A stretch of 33,317 nucleotides of DNA from Clostridiaceae bacterium (lineage in GTDB: Bacteria; Bacillota; Clostridia; Saccharofermentanales; Saccharofermentanaceae), in NCBI GenBank assembly GCA_012718915.1, contig JAAYBI010000052.1:1-33317 (forward strand), read 5' to 3'. The notes under the pieces are model-generated. The model had not been told where the DNA came from. It did no database searches and worked only from the letters and a program-made list of their open reading frames with translations. Position numbers and translations under genes: made by a program. Below, one piece after another: positions 24,766 through 32,613 of the stretch. Every line of letters starts with the position of its first letter. Position 1 is the first letter of the stretch.

Positions 24766-26803
24766 GCAAGTTCGACGCAATGCCGCAAAAAATCGAAAAA
24801 CGAATTCGTTGTTCTATTTCTCTTTGATTGTCGCCATCGTCGCATTCTACACGCTGCTTTCTCTGGGAGAGCAGGACGTCATTAGCTATTTGAGAAGTTT
24901 TGAGAGAGATGCGATTACCAAACTGCTGCGATTGATTCCGATCATTTATGGAATCTCGTTGTTCTTTGTCTATTACTTAGTATACTTCGCGTGTCGGTTT
25001 CAGTTGGAATCACGAAAAAGAGAGCTTGGACTCTATTTAATGATGGGGATGCGAAGGCTTCGTTTGTTTGGCCTTCTGATGACCGAGACGCTGTGGAACA
25101 GCGTGGTCTCAATAATAATCGGATTACCGCTCGCGATACTTCTGACAGAAGTCACCGGATTGGTGACTGTGAAATGGATTGGAATTGATGTATTAGAACA
25201 TCGAATTGCATTTTCTCCATTTGCCCTGGGCATGACGATTATGGGATTTTTGGGCGTCCAGTTTTTTTCAATGATTCGATTAAGTTATTTATATTCATCA
25301 ATGGATCCGATGACGTTGCTGAATGCCGAGGCCGAGAAGAAGCAAAAGAAGACAAACACTTTGAGGGCGTGGATTTCGTTTGCATTAGGTGTCGGATTAT
25401 TGATATATGCTTACTATCTGGGTATTAATAAAATGCACTACCTGAGATTTAGTATCACTGTTTTGATCGTTATATTTGGCACAAGCGGAACGTTGCTTTT
25501 TTTCAAGGGCTTGGCAACGTTTATTGGTAAATGGACTTCGGTCCGGCAGCACAGTAGATCCGGTCTTTACGTATTTACATCGCGGCAACTTCAGGAAAAT
25601 GTATTGTATCAGAATCGCACGATGGCGGTATCTTCGCTATTAGTCCTTATGGCGCTGGCGTGCTTGGCGTATGGTATTAGTGTTGCCGGAGCACGAGGCT
25701 CTAGTGAAAACAGAAGGGTCGATTTTTCGATACAGGCGACAGAAGAACAATTGAATGTATTGATGCAGGATCCTCAGTTTGAATCTCAAATAAAATCCGT
25801 CTATCCGATGAAAGCGGAAAATACTGATCTGGAAAAGATAGATTTTTCGTGGGGAAACTATTCTGAATCAGTTAATAGAGTATCCGATCCTGAAGCCAGA
25901 CAATGTCTTGAGAATGATTTAAAATATTTATATGAACCATACCTTATTCCGGAGAGTAGTTTTAATGCTCTGCTTGAAGCAAACGGACAGAGGCCGCTCG
26001 ATTTGAATGACAATGAGGCGGTATTCTATTCATCCGAAAGTTTCAGCAGGCCATTTATTAACACCCTTTCGAAAATGCTTCCGCAGGGCATATACGTTGA
26101 ATTGGATCATCAGAAAATACAGTTAAGAGAAGAGGTATATTCGCTCAACATCGTATCCGATCAAACGATTACGCTATCAAAAGCGTTGGTGGTTAAGGAC
26201 GATCTATACGATCTCGCTGTTCGGGATCCGGACGTGATTCTGTGCGTGAATCTTCATCTCGGTGAAGACGTTGTCGAGGAGAAAGGATTGATGAATGCGC
26301 TTGCTGACGTGAGCAACATTCTGAACGCGCGTAAAATTGAACATGAGTCTTTTCTCAAGGGAATAGGTCGAAATATGTTTTATATGATAGCAGGAAGTTA
26401 CTTGACTATTTATTTGGGTATTCTCTTCTTAATAATCGCCAACACAGTCATGGGGCTTCGATTTCTGATTATTCAGAGGAGAAATCTTCAGAGGTACCGC
26501 ACAGTAATGCTCTTGGGTGCACAGATCTCGGAGTTGATTCTGTCTGCAAAGCAACAAGTTCGCCTGTATTTTGGATTAACGATCGGCGTATCATGTATCA
26601 GTGGATATTTTGCCGTCCGAACTCTGTTAGGCAGTTTTCTCAAGAGTGAAGGCATTTCAAGCATCAATCAGGTCTATATATTCGCAGCTATCGCGGCCGT
26701 CGGCTTTCTTGTGATAGAATTCGGGTATATCAGATTGGTGGAGCGTTACGCTTCACGAGAGATTTCTGCGCTTCAACAGTCAGACAGGGGCACCATACTT
26801 TGA
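24755..26803 (+). CDS. ABC transporter permease, BceB-like (FtsX-type)
   Basis: Membrane subunit of the Bce-type transporter, 682 aa. About ten membrane segments are visible: one near residue 20-40, the FtsX-type set between about 55 and 300, and the C-terminal set after about 540. Between them is a long hydrophilic extracellular region (about residues 325-535), the part thought to contact the antibiotic-lipid complex and the sensor kinase in this family. I begin at 24755, where MFFKQVRRNAAKNRK, typical of BceB, follows GGAGGGGG; the frame is open from 24602 inside the ATPase gene. The stop overlaps the next gene's TTG start. Substrate cannot be read from the sequence. Confidence 0.9.
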   Translation: MFFKQVRRNAAKNRKTNSLFYFSLIVAIVAFYTLLSLGEQDVISYLRSFERDAITKLLRLIPIIYGISLFFVYYLVYFACRFQLESRKRELGLYLMMGMRRLRLFGLLMTETLWNSVVSIIIGLPLAILLTEVTGLVTVKWIGIDVLEHRIAFSPFALGMTIMGFLGVQFFSMIRLSYLYSSMDPMTLLNAEAEKKQKKTNTLRAWISFALGVGLLIYAYYLGINKMHYLRFSITVLIVIFGTSGTLLFFKGLATFIGKWTSVRQHSRSGLYVFTSRQLQENVLYQNRTMAVSSLLVLMALACLAYGISVAGARGSSENRRVDFSIQATEEQLNVLMQDPQFESQIKSVYPMKAENTDLEKIDFSWGNYSESVNRVSDPEARQCLENDLKYLYEPYLIPESSFNALLEANGQRPLDLNDNEAVFYSSESFSRPFINTLSKMLPQGIYVELDHQKIQLREEVYSLNIVSDQTITLSKALVVKDDLYDLAVRDPDVILCVNLHLGEDVVEEKGLMNALADVSNILNARKIEHESFLKGIGRNMFYMIAGSYLTIYLGILFLIIANTVMGLRFLIIQRRNLQRYRTVMLLGAQISELILSAKQQVRLYFGLTIGVSCISGYFAVRTLLGSFLKSEGISSINQVYIFAAIAAVGFLVIEFGYIRLVERYASREISALQQSDRGTIL

Positions 26804-27474
26804 GACGAATAGTCATCATCGAAGACGACATTATGTTGCGCAATGCATTGATAGAGACTTTTTCACAGAGGGGCTACGAAGTGATCGCCCCGGATACATT
26901 TGTTGCCGTTGAAAAGCAGATCAGTGAATATCGCCCGGACTTGCTCATTCTGGATATTGGACTTCCGGGCACGAGCGGATTTGATTTATGCCGGCGAATT
27001 CGTCCGACGTCCACCTTTCCGATCTTGATATTGACTGCACGCGATACATTAAATGATGAACTGCGTGCTCTTGAGTTGGGTGCGGAAGATTATTTGAGTA
27101 AGCCATGTCCACCGGAGCGATTGATTGCGCGAGCCGATAGGTTAATGAGAACATACGAAAATGCCCGCCATGTCATTCGTGCGGGCACACTCCAGCTGGA
27201 TCTGGATTCGTATAAGCTTTCGTATAAAGATAAAAATCAAGTCCTGTCCGATACAGAGGGGAGAATTCTTCGGGAGCTAATTGAGGCATATCCGAATACG
27301 GTCTCCAAAACAGAGATTATGCGATCTCTCTGGGGCGGCTCGGACTACGTAGACGAAAACGTACTTCAAGTGAATATGACTCGATTGCGAAAAGCCCTGT
27401 CAGCTATCGGCTTAGAAGATCGAATTGAAACCGTTCGAGGTGTCGGATATCGATTGCCGGAGGGAGACCATTGA
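26800..27474 (+). CDS. OmpR-family response regulator, BceR-like
   Basis: 224-aa two-component regulator. The receiver has acidic residues in IIEDD (9-10), phosphorylated Asp52 in LILDIGLPG, Thr in LTARD and Lys in YLSKP; the C-terminal winged helix includes GVGYRLP. The start is a TTG that overlaps the permease stop (TTTGA), with AGGGGC upstream; no ATG is available at a sensible place, since IIEDD must lie at the N-terminus. The kinase follows with an identical TTGA overlap. It probably activates the bceAB-type genes or other resistance genes. Confidence 0.93.
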   Translation: MRRIVIIEDDIMLRNALIETFSQRGYEVIAPDTFVAVEKQISEYRPDLLILDIGLPGTSGFDLCRRIRPTSTFPILILTARDTLNDELRALELGAEDYLSKPCPPERLIARADRLMRTYENARHVIRAGTLQLDLDSYKLSYKDKNQVLSDTEGRILRELIEAYPNTVSKTEIMRSLWGGSDYVDENVLQVNMTRLRKALSAIGLEDRIETVRGVGYRLPEGDH

Positions 27475-28517
27475 TAAGAGCTCGTATGAATCAGAATATG
27501 ATCTTTTTGCTGGGCATGATCCTGTTGACCGACGCGTTTTTCATCCTTTTGTTCTATTTAGCCGCACCTTCTGTTCTCCAAATTGTTATCACGGCTGTCC
27601 TGATTTTCGATGGGTTGGTTTTTGCCTTTTCATACGTTTTTTTTAGACGACGTCGTGAGCATCAATTGAAAGCGATTCAGTCGTTTTTGGAGCAGTCCAA
27701 TCGTGAGCATTTCAATACTATGCTCGAGCAGGTCGACCCCGTTTTTCATCCATTGTTATCCGTAGCGGTTGATAAATATAAAGAGAAAGAGTTCCTTCTT
27801 GAAGAAACGGGCGAGCAGGCGAAGCAGTATCGCGAGTACATTGAGGCGTGGGTTCATGAGGTAAAAACACCATTGTCACTTGGCACGTTGGTTTTGGGAA
27901 ATCACCGTGGCAAAATGCCCAAAGATGTGGCTCGAAAAATGGATTGCTCCCTGGCTTCTGTGGCCGAGCAAGTCGATCGCATTCTTTTCTATTCTCGGCT
28001 GGAGTCAGCGCATGCGGATTACTACTTGTCGGAAGTCTCGTCTGAGGAGGTCATCGAATCGGCACTGGAGCCGATGCTACCCATCATAGAGGAAATGGGA
28101 ATCAGAGTCGTCAAGGAAGGATTCAATCAAAGAATGATTTGCGATCGGCGCATTTTGACGTTCATATTAAGCCAGTTTATAAGCAATGCCATCAAGTATT
28201 GCCATTCGCAGAACGGGATGATTCAGGTTGATGCTGAGTATTCTGAAGACCTTCGAACCGGAGGTCAATACAGGATTCGAGTAACAGACAATGGTCAAGG
28301 CGCGGCTCCGGAAGACTTACCTTTCATTTTTGACAAGGGTTTTACAGGACATCATGCCGGTCGTCAGAAAGCGACCGGGATGGGCCTTTATCTGGCGCAG
28401 AAATATGCTCTGGCACTCAACTGGTCATTGTCGGCAGAACCGGACCCGAAACGGGGAGGCTTTTCTGTATCGGTAATCATTCCGAAGATCGAAGCAGGCG
28501 AAAAGCGCACGGATTAA
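27471..28517 (+). CDS. intramembrane-sensing histidine kinase, BceS-like
   Basis: 348-aa sensor kinase of the type that lacks a sensing domain and receives its signal from the BceAB transporter. Two membrane helices (about residues 10-30 and 35-57) are joined by only a few residues. The phospho-acceptor is His129 in EAWVHEVKTPLSL, and the ATPase half has FISNAIKYC (N box), DNGQGAAPEDLPFIFDKGF (G1/F boxes) and GMGLYLAQKYA (G2). TTG at 27471 is preferred because GGAGGGAG lies just upstream and it overlaps the regulator's stop; an in-frame ATG at 27486 lacks its own site. It completes the ABRS module. Confidence 0.92.
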   Translation: MIRARMNQNMIFLLGMILLTDAFFILLFYLAAPSVLQIVITAVLIFDGLVFAFSYVFFRRRREHQLKAIQSFLEQSNREHFNTMLEQVDPVFHPLLSVAVDKYKEKEFLLEETGEQAKQYREYIEAWVHEVKTPLSLGTLVLGNHRGKMPKDVARKMDCSLASVAEQVDRILFYSRLESAHADYYLSEVSSEEVIESALEPMLPIIEEMGIRVVKEGFNQRMICDRRILTFILSQFISNAIKYCHSQNGMIQVDAEYSEDLRTGGQYRIRVTDNGQGAAPEDLPFIFDKGFTGHHAGRQKATGMGLYLAQKYALALNWSLSAEPDPKRGGFSVSVIIPKIEAGEKRTD

Positions 28518-28690
28518 AGTGCTTCGGGGGATAATTGTATCTACCAGAGGTGTAGTGTGGTCAAGCGGGGCTGAGGGCTGAGGGTGCGCGAATATCGACT
28601 GAAGCTCTAAATAGGTTAGTGTTGTCGGTATTCGCTTCAAGATACCATAGTTCTTGTCGCTCGCAAATTCGCAAGTCTCGAAAAAGGATA
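28518..28690. other. intergenic stretch between Bce and Ytr modules
   Basis: No gene is supported. It contains a short tandem repeat (GGCTGAG twice, near 28566-28579) and no recognisable terminator for the Bce module. Its right end joins the Ytr promoter. Confidence 0.4.
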
Positions 28691-28726
28691 TTGACAGTTC
28701 GACGACAGGTGTATATAGTGTATATA
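28691..28726 (+). promoter_or_regulatory. promoter and tandem-repeat operator of YtrABC-type operon
   Basis: A perfect -35 TTGACA (28691-28696), a 17-base spacer and TATAGT (28714-28719) form a strong promoter. Overlapping the -10 is an exact tandem duplication of GTGTATATA (28709-28717 and 28718-28726), a good candidate for the autoregulatory site of the GntR protein encoded next. The start codon is about 31 bases past the second repeat. Confidence 0.82.
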
Positions 28727-28756
28727 TCTGTTAATACTCACACCGGAGGAGGCGCC

Positions 28757-29158
28757 ATGAAGATCATTCTTTCAAATCGTTCGGCACAGCCGATTTACGA
28801 GCAAATCAAAGATCAAATACGGGAAGCCATCCTCTCCGGTGAACTCAAAGAAAGCGATTTATTGCCGTCCGTCCGCGGATTGGCGCGAGACCTGAAGGTG
28901 AGCGTTATTACGACAACACGCGCATTCGGCGATCTCGAAAAAGAAGGCTTTGTCGTTAACGTCCAAGGCAAAGGCTGTTATGTTCTTCCGCGAAACAAGG
29001 AGCTGGCGCGCGAAAATGCTCTGCGACAAGTTGAAGAAGCATTACAGACGGCCATTTCAGCGGCAAAAAACGGCAGCATTACGCGCGATGAGTTTGACAG
29101 TATACTAGATATTCTCATTCGGGAGGAACAATATGAATCAGATTCTGGAGATCAATAA
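28757..29158 (+). CDS. GntR-family regulator, YtrA subfamily
   Basis: 133-aa regulator with an N-terminal winged helix (IYEQIKDQIREAILSG, LLPSVRGLARDLKVS, TTTRAFGDLEKEGFV, residues about 13-68) and only a short helical tail, the hallmark of the YtrA subfamily, which represses linked ABC transporters until cell-wall-active drugs appear. GGAGGAGG precedes the ATG at 28757; the frame is open from 28619 without support. It overlaps the ATPase gene by 26 bases. It probably acts on the repeat at 28709-28726. Confidence 0.93.
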   Translation: MKIILSNRSAQPIYEQIKDQIREAILSGELKESDLLPSVRGLARDLKVSVITTTRAFGDLEKEGFVVNVQGKGCYVLPRNKELARENALRQVEEALQTAISAAKNGSITRDEFDSILDILIREEQYESDSGDQ

Positions 29159-29993
29159 ACTAACGAAACGCTACGACAATTACACGCTTAATGAGCTGAG
29201 TTTTTCGGTGCCTCAAGGTTATATTATGGGATTTATCGGACCGAACGGTGCAGGTAAGACGACGACAATCAAGTCCATCATGAAAATGGTTCATCCTGAC
29301 TCCGGCGAGATCAAGGTTTTCGGTGAATCGCTTTCGGATAGTAATGAGTACAATGACCGAATCGGATATGTAATGGACAACCCGTTTTACTGTGAGAGCT
29401 GGACGGTTCAGGGCGTCGAAAAGGCAGTACGCGGTTTTTATAAACACTGGGATAGCAAAGTATATGCGGATTATATCAGTCGTTTTCAATTAGAGCCGAC
29501 CAAGACGGTTAAGGCACTTTCAAGAGGAATGAAGGTCAAGCTGATGCTCGCGGTTGCGCTCTCGCACGGCGCGGAGCTCTTGATTCTGGATGAACCGACC
29601 AGCGGCCTGGACCCGGTGGCTCGCGAAGAAGTCTGTGACATCTTAAGAGAATTTATTACCGACGAGAAGAAGGGTGTCATTTTCTCGACTCATATCACCT
29701 CAGATCTTGAGAAAGTAGCGGATTACATCACATTTATACTCAATGGCCGACTGATATACACCGGCCCGCGCGATGAGTTGATTGAATCTTATGTTCGCGT
29801 TGCCGGTGCTCAAAAAGCTTTAAATGAAGCGCTTCGCGAAAAAATCATCGGACTTCGCGACCATGGCGTGGGCTTCGAAGGCCTGATGCGACGAGAAGAC
29901 ATCGCGATGCTATCGTCCGACGTCGAAGCCGAGTCGACCACACTCGAAGAAATCATTGTATTTATGAACAAGGGGGAGAAAAACAATGGATAA
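29133..29993 (+). CDS. ABC transporter ATPase, YtrB-like
   Basis: 286-aa ATP-binding protein with Walker A GPNGAGKT (36-43), signature LSRGMKVKL, Walker B LLILDEPTSGLDP and the switch histidine in STHITSDLEKVADY. The residue after LS is R rather than G, as is usual in YtrB/CcmA-type drug and lantibiotic exporters. GGGAGG precedes the ATG inside the regulator gene, and the stop overlaps the permease start by eight bases, so the three proteins are translationally linked. It likely powers the small ABC-2 permease encoded next. Confidence 0.92.
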   Translation: MNQILEINKLTKRYDNYTLNELSFSVPQGYIMGFIGPNGAGKTTTIKSIMKMVHPDSGEIKVFGESLSDSNEYNDRIGYVMDNPFYCESWTVQGVEKAVRGFYKHWDSKVYADYISRFQLEPTKTVKALSRGMKVKLMLAVALSHGAELLILDEPTSGLDPVAREEVCDILREFITDEKKGVIFSTHITSDLEKVADYITFILNGRLIYTGPRDELIESYVRVAGAQKALNEALREKIIGLRDHGVGFEGLMRREDIAMLSSDVEAESTTLEEIIVFMNKGEKNNG

Positions 29994-30657
29994 AGTCTTG
30001 CAAGCCGGAAGACTCGATTTGATGACACTTAAATCCTATGTCAAGCCACACATGCTCGTGCTGTTCGCCGGAATTGCCATATTTATGGGTTTTTCGGTTG
30101 AGAATTCGATGAGTATTGCCTTCGGATCCATGATTGGATTCTTGTTCGTATCGTATCCGTTTGCGCTCGCTGAAAGAGACAACCTGAATACGCTTTATGC
30201 TACGCTTCCGGTATCCAAAGTGAAAATGGTCATCGGTCGCTACCTCTTCGCGGCAGTCATAGTATTTATTGGAATGGCCTCGGGTTCGGTGATGTCGGTG
30301 TTTGCAATGCTGGTGGATAAAAAACCCGTTGACCTCAAAGTCATTGTTATTACGGCGGCATCATTTTTCGTCGCCTTTGTGCTTCTCTTTTGCATTCAAT
30401 TTCCGCTTTACTATAAACTTGGATATGCCAAAGGCAGACTGGTGGTATTTATTCCGTTAATGTTGATATCTGCCGTCGGACTTTTCGTCGGCAACAATAT
30501 CAAAGACACGGCCGTTTGGACTAAATTAATCGCCGCGGCGCAATGGGTCGAAGCTCATCCGCAAGGCTTTGCAGCAGTGGTATTCTTAGCGGTGGTGGTG
30601 TCCGTCGTGGTATCTATTTTCGCATCGGTAAAACTATCTGCGAAAAACGAGTATTAA
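29986..30657 (+). CDS. ABC-2 type transporter permease
   Basis: 223-aa membrane protein with six hydrophobic segments and little outside the membrane. The block YPFALAERDNLNTLYATLPVSKVKMVIGRYLFA is characteristic of the ABC-2 permease subfamily found beside YtrA-type regulators. AGGGGGAG stands before the ATG. The operon is the compact regulator-ATPase-permease form with no second permease or lipoprotein. What it exports is unknown. It ends eight bases from the convergent pgaD stop, with no visible terminator between them. Confidence 0.88.
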   Translation: MDKVLQAGRLDLMTLKSYVKPHMLVLFAGIAIFMGFSVENSMSIAFGSMIGFLFVSYPFALAERDNLNTLYATLPVSKVKMVIGRYLFAAVIVFIGMASGSVMSVFAMLVDKKPVDLKVIVITAASFFVAFVLLFCIQFPLYYKLGYAKGRLVVFIPLMLISAVGLFVGNNIKDTAVWTKLIAAAQWVEAHPQGFAAVVFLAVVVSVVVSIFASVKLSAKNEY

Positions 30658-30665
30658 TCGAACGA

Positions 30666-31124
30666 CTATCGCTTTCTTTTGATCGGATTATTGTTGAAAC
30701 TAATACGTTTAGCATTTTGCAGTTCGAGAAAAACACTTCGGTCGATCATTTTCAGCGCCAACAATTCTTCTTCAGTGGTTTTTTGCGGATACTTGCGTCT
30801 TCGAAGCGATCCGAACTTTCTTTTGTTATATACACTCCAGGCCAACAACAATAGAAAGAACAACACAAACAGTAAGAGGATCAGCGCAGAGAAACGCCTT
30901 ACAGTTCCGGCGTCCATCCCAAAGTAATCGCGTATTCTTTCAGGAATGGCTTGATTCATCGCGAAAATGGAGTCGACAAAAAACCAGGTGACCGCGAGGC
31001 AATATGTCCAGGCCACCAATGACAATAGTATGATGACCATCTCGCGAAAAACGCTTTTTTTCGTCTTGACGATAAATATCCGGTTGCGCTCTATTTGCGA
31101 TTTCCGCGATCCGGACTGGTCCAC
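30666..31124 (-). CDS. pgaD: PgaD-like partner of poly-GlcNAc synthase
   Basis: 152-aa membrane protein with two helices (about residues 29-52 and 79-98), then WSVYNKRKFG and a soluble tail with EEELLALKMIDRSVFLELQNAKRISF. This pattern closely follows PgaD (WALYNKLRF, then a [21 protein letters not shown]-like tail), the subunit needed with PgaC for polymer synthesis and, in E. coli, for response to cyclic di-GMP. The start is GTG at 31124, nine bases after a full-length AAAGGAGGTGAT site, and overlaps pgaC by 34 bases. Similarity is from recall of the family pattern, so the name is less certain than for pgaC. Confidence 0.78.
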   Translation of the reverse strand: MDQSGSRKSQIERNRIFIVKTKKSVFREMVIILLSLVAWTYCLAVTWFFVDSIFAMNQAIPERIRDYFGMDAGTVRRFSALILLLFVLFFLLLLAWSVYNKRKFGSLRRRKYPQKTTEEELLALKMIDRSVFLELQNAKRISFNNNPIKRKR

Positions 31125-32320
31125 ACGGCATCACCTCCTTTGATACGGCTGCGAATGGCTCTGGGCAAAGCAAACATGACGATGACAGCGTTGATCACCC
31201 AATACAAGGAAGGATACCATGCACCATAGAAAAAGTACCTGCGTACATTGTCGTATTTACTATCGATGGAGAGCGAAAACATGAGCTGCACCATCGACAG
31301 CATGACCAATGCAAAAGAAGCAAATGTCAGCCATATCAGCATTTGCTTTAAGGATGTTGCCACAAAGAGGTGATATGCCGTCACGAAAACCCAGCTATAA
31401 GACCAAAAAAGACTCATCCACTGCTCATAATAGATCGGCCAAATACGTCGATGCCGAATATCCAGGATTACTTTCCAGTGTCTCAGGATGACCTCCTGCC
31501 CGCCTTGAGCCCAGCGAATGCGTTGTTTCCAGATACCCTTAAACGTCTCGGGAACGAGCATCCAGCAAAGCGCCTTCGGCTCATACCGAATGTCCCAAAA
31601 ATGCTCCTGCAATTTCCAAGAGACCGAGATATCCTCGGTAATCATATCGGTATCCCAAAGGCCGACCTCGACCAAAGCCTTTTTTCGAAAAGCCACGACT
31701 ACACCGGAAACGGTCATGATCTTGCCCGACAAACGTTGAGCTCGTTTGATTGCACCGATGATTGAAGCGTACTCGACCAATTGCAACTTTGCCAAAAGAG
31801 TATCGCGGTTGCGGATGCGCGGGTTGCCGGTGACGGCGCCCAAGCGTTCACCGCTGTGAAGAAAATTGAAAACCAAATATTGGATTGCATAACTATCCAA
31901 TAAAGCGTCGGAATCAACACAAATCAAATACTCGGCACGAGACGCGTGACAAGCCAGGTTCAGCGCGGTGGCCTTGCCGCGATTCTCTTTACAATCAATG
32001 AGGCGCACACTTGGATATATTTTGGCTAACCGATGCAAAATTGAGCCGGTACGATCCATGCTTCCATCGTTAACGGCGATAATTTCTTTATTCTCGTAGG
32101 GCAAATCAACCAGATGCCTTATGGTCTCTTCAATGGTTGCCTCTTCGTTATAGCAAGGCACCAAAATGCTGACCATCGGCCAGTCGATGTGATTCAGATC
32201 AATCTCGCCCTTATACTCGCGCCGCCGGTAAAAAATAAACGCACCGGCAATCCAGATCAGTGACATAATCAGCGGATACCAGAAAACATATATGGCTAAG
32301 GTGTCGGCAATTGCGCTCAT
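31091..32320 (-). CDS. pgaC: poly-beta-1,6-N-acetyl-D-glucosamine synthase (GT2)
   Basis: Membrane glycosyltransferase that polymerises UDP-GlcNAc into the biofilm polysaccharide PNAG. The 409-aa protein has an N-terminal membrane helix pair, a GT2 domain with VPCYNEE, VNDGS, the DSD metal site (136-138), the acceptor-base TED (228-230) and QRIRW (266-270, within KQRIRWAQGG), then three to four C-terminal helices. This is the PgaC/IcaA arrangement and length. The ATG at 32320 has AAGGA upstream; the frame is open from 32443 but the promoter candidate lies inside that extension. pgaD follows with overlap. No deacetylase (pgaB/icaB) or outer-membrane porin gene is in the window. Confidence 0.92.
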   Translation of the reverse strand: MSAIADTLAIYVFWYPLIMSLIWIAGAFIFYRRREYKGEIDLNHIDWPMVSILVPCYNEEATIEETIRHLVDLPYENKEIIAVNDGSMDRTGSILHRLAKIYPSVRLIDCKENRGKATALNLACHASRAEYLICVDSDALLDSYAIQYLVFNFLHSGERLGAVTGNPRIRNRDTLLAKLQLVEYASIIGAIKRAQRLSGKIMTVSGVVVAFRKKALVEVGLWDTDMITEDISVSWKLQEHFWDIRYEPKALCWMLVPETFKGIWKQRIRWAQGGQEVILRHWKVILDIRHRRIWPIYYEQWMSLFWSYSWVFVTAYHLFVATSLKQMLIWLTFASFALVMLSMVQLMFSLSIDSKYDNVRRYFFYGAWYPSLYWVINAVIVMFALPRAIRSRIKGGDAVWTSPDRGNRK

Positions 32321-32374
32321 AATTGTGGTCCTTTGTTGCGATATGATCGGGTCGGGAATAAAATCGGGGGGAGT

Positions 32375-32403
32375 ACTATAAAATAATAATGTTATATAAA
32401 CAA
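32375..32403 (-). promoter_or_regulatory. candidate pgaC promoter
   Basis: On the minus strand TTGTTT (32403-32398), a 17-base AT-rich spacer and TATAGT (32380-32375). The -35 matches only in TTG. It would give a leader of about 45-50 bases before the pgaC ATG. Confidence 0.5.
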
Positions 32404-32535
32404 AATTAAGACGATATTGATAATAAACGAAGGTTGTACTCATTTCAATCAGAAAGTAAATAATCGCAAAGATTTAATTAGTTATTGTCCGGAACCCCCA
32501 TCCTATTCAACCATATACTTCGGCGAATTAGCTCG

Positions 32536-32564
32536 TTGACCACCCCAAAGGAGATTGATATCAT
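32536..32564 (+). promoter_or_regulatory. candidate promoter of SDR gene
   Basis: TTGACC (32536-32541), a 17-base spacer and TATCAT (32559-32564), each a 5/6 match to consensus. The start codon is 50 bases downstream. Confidence 0.6.
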
Positions 32565-32613
32565 GAGGCAGTAAACAGACTTAACACTTTCGATATAAGA
32601 GGAGGAGATAGAT

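Noticed and set aside
29102-29113. AGTATACTAGAT inside the YtrA-type gene, identical to 12 bases of the uxuA operator region
   Set aside because: It lies within coding sequence, lacks the left CTAG half and has no nearby promoter; most likely chance.
32563-32574. Tiny reading frame ATG-AGG-CAG-TAA after AAAGGAG upstream of the SDR gene
   Set aside because: It overlaps the -10 of the best promoter for that gene, so it would not be transcribed intact.
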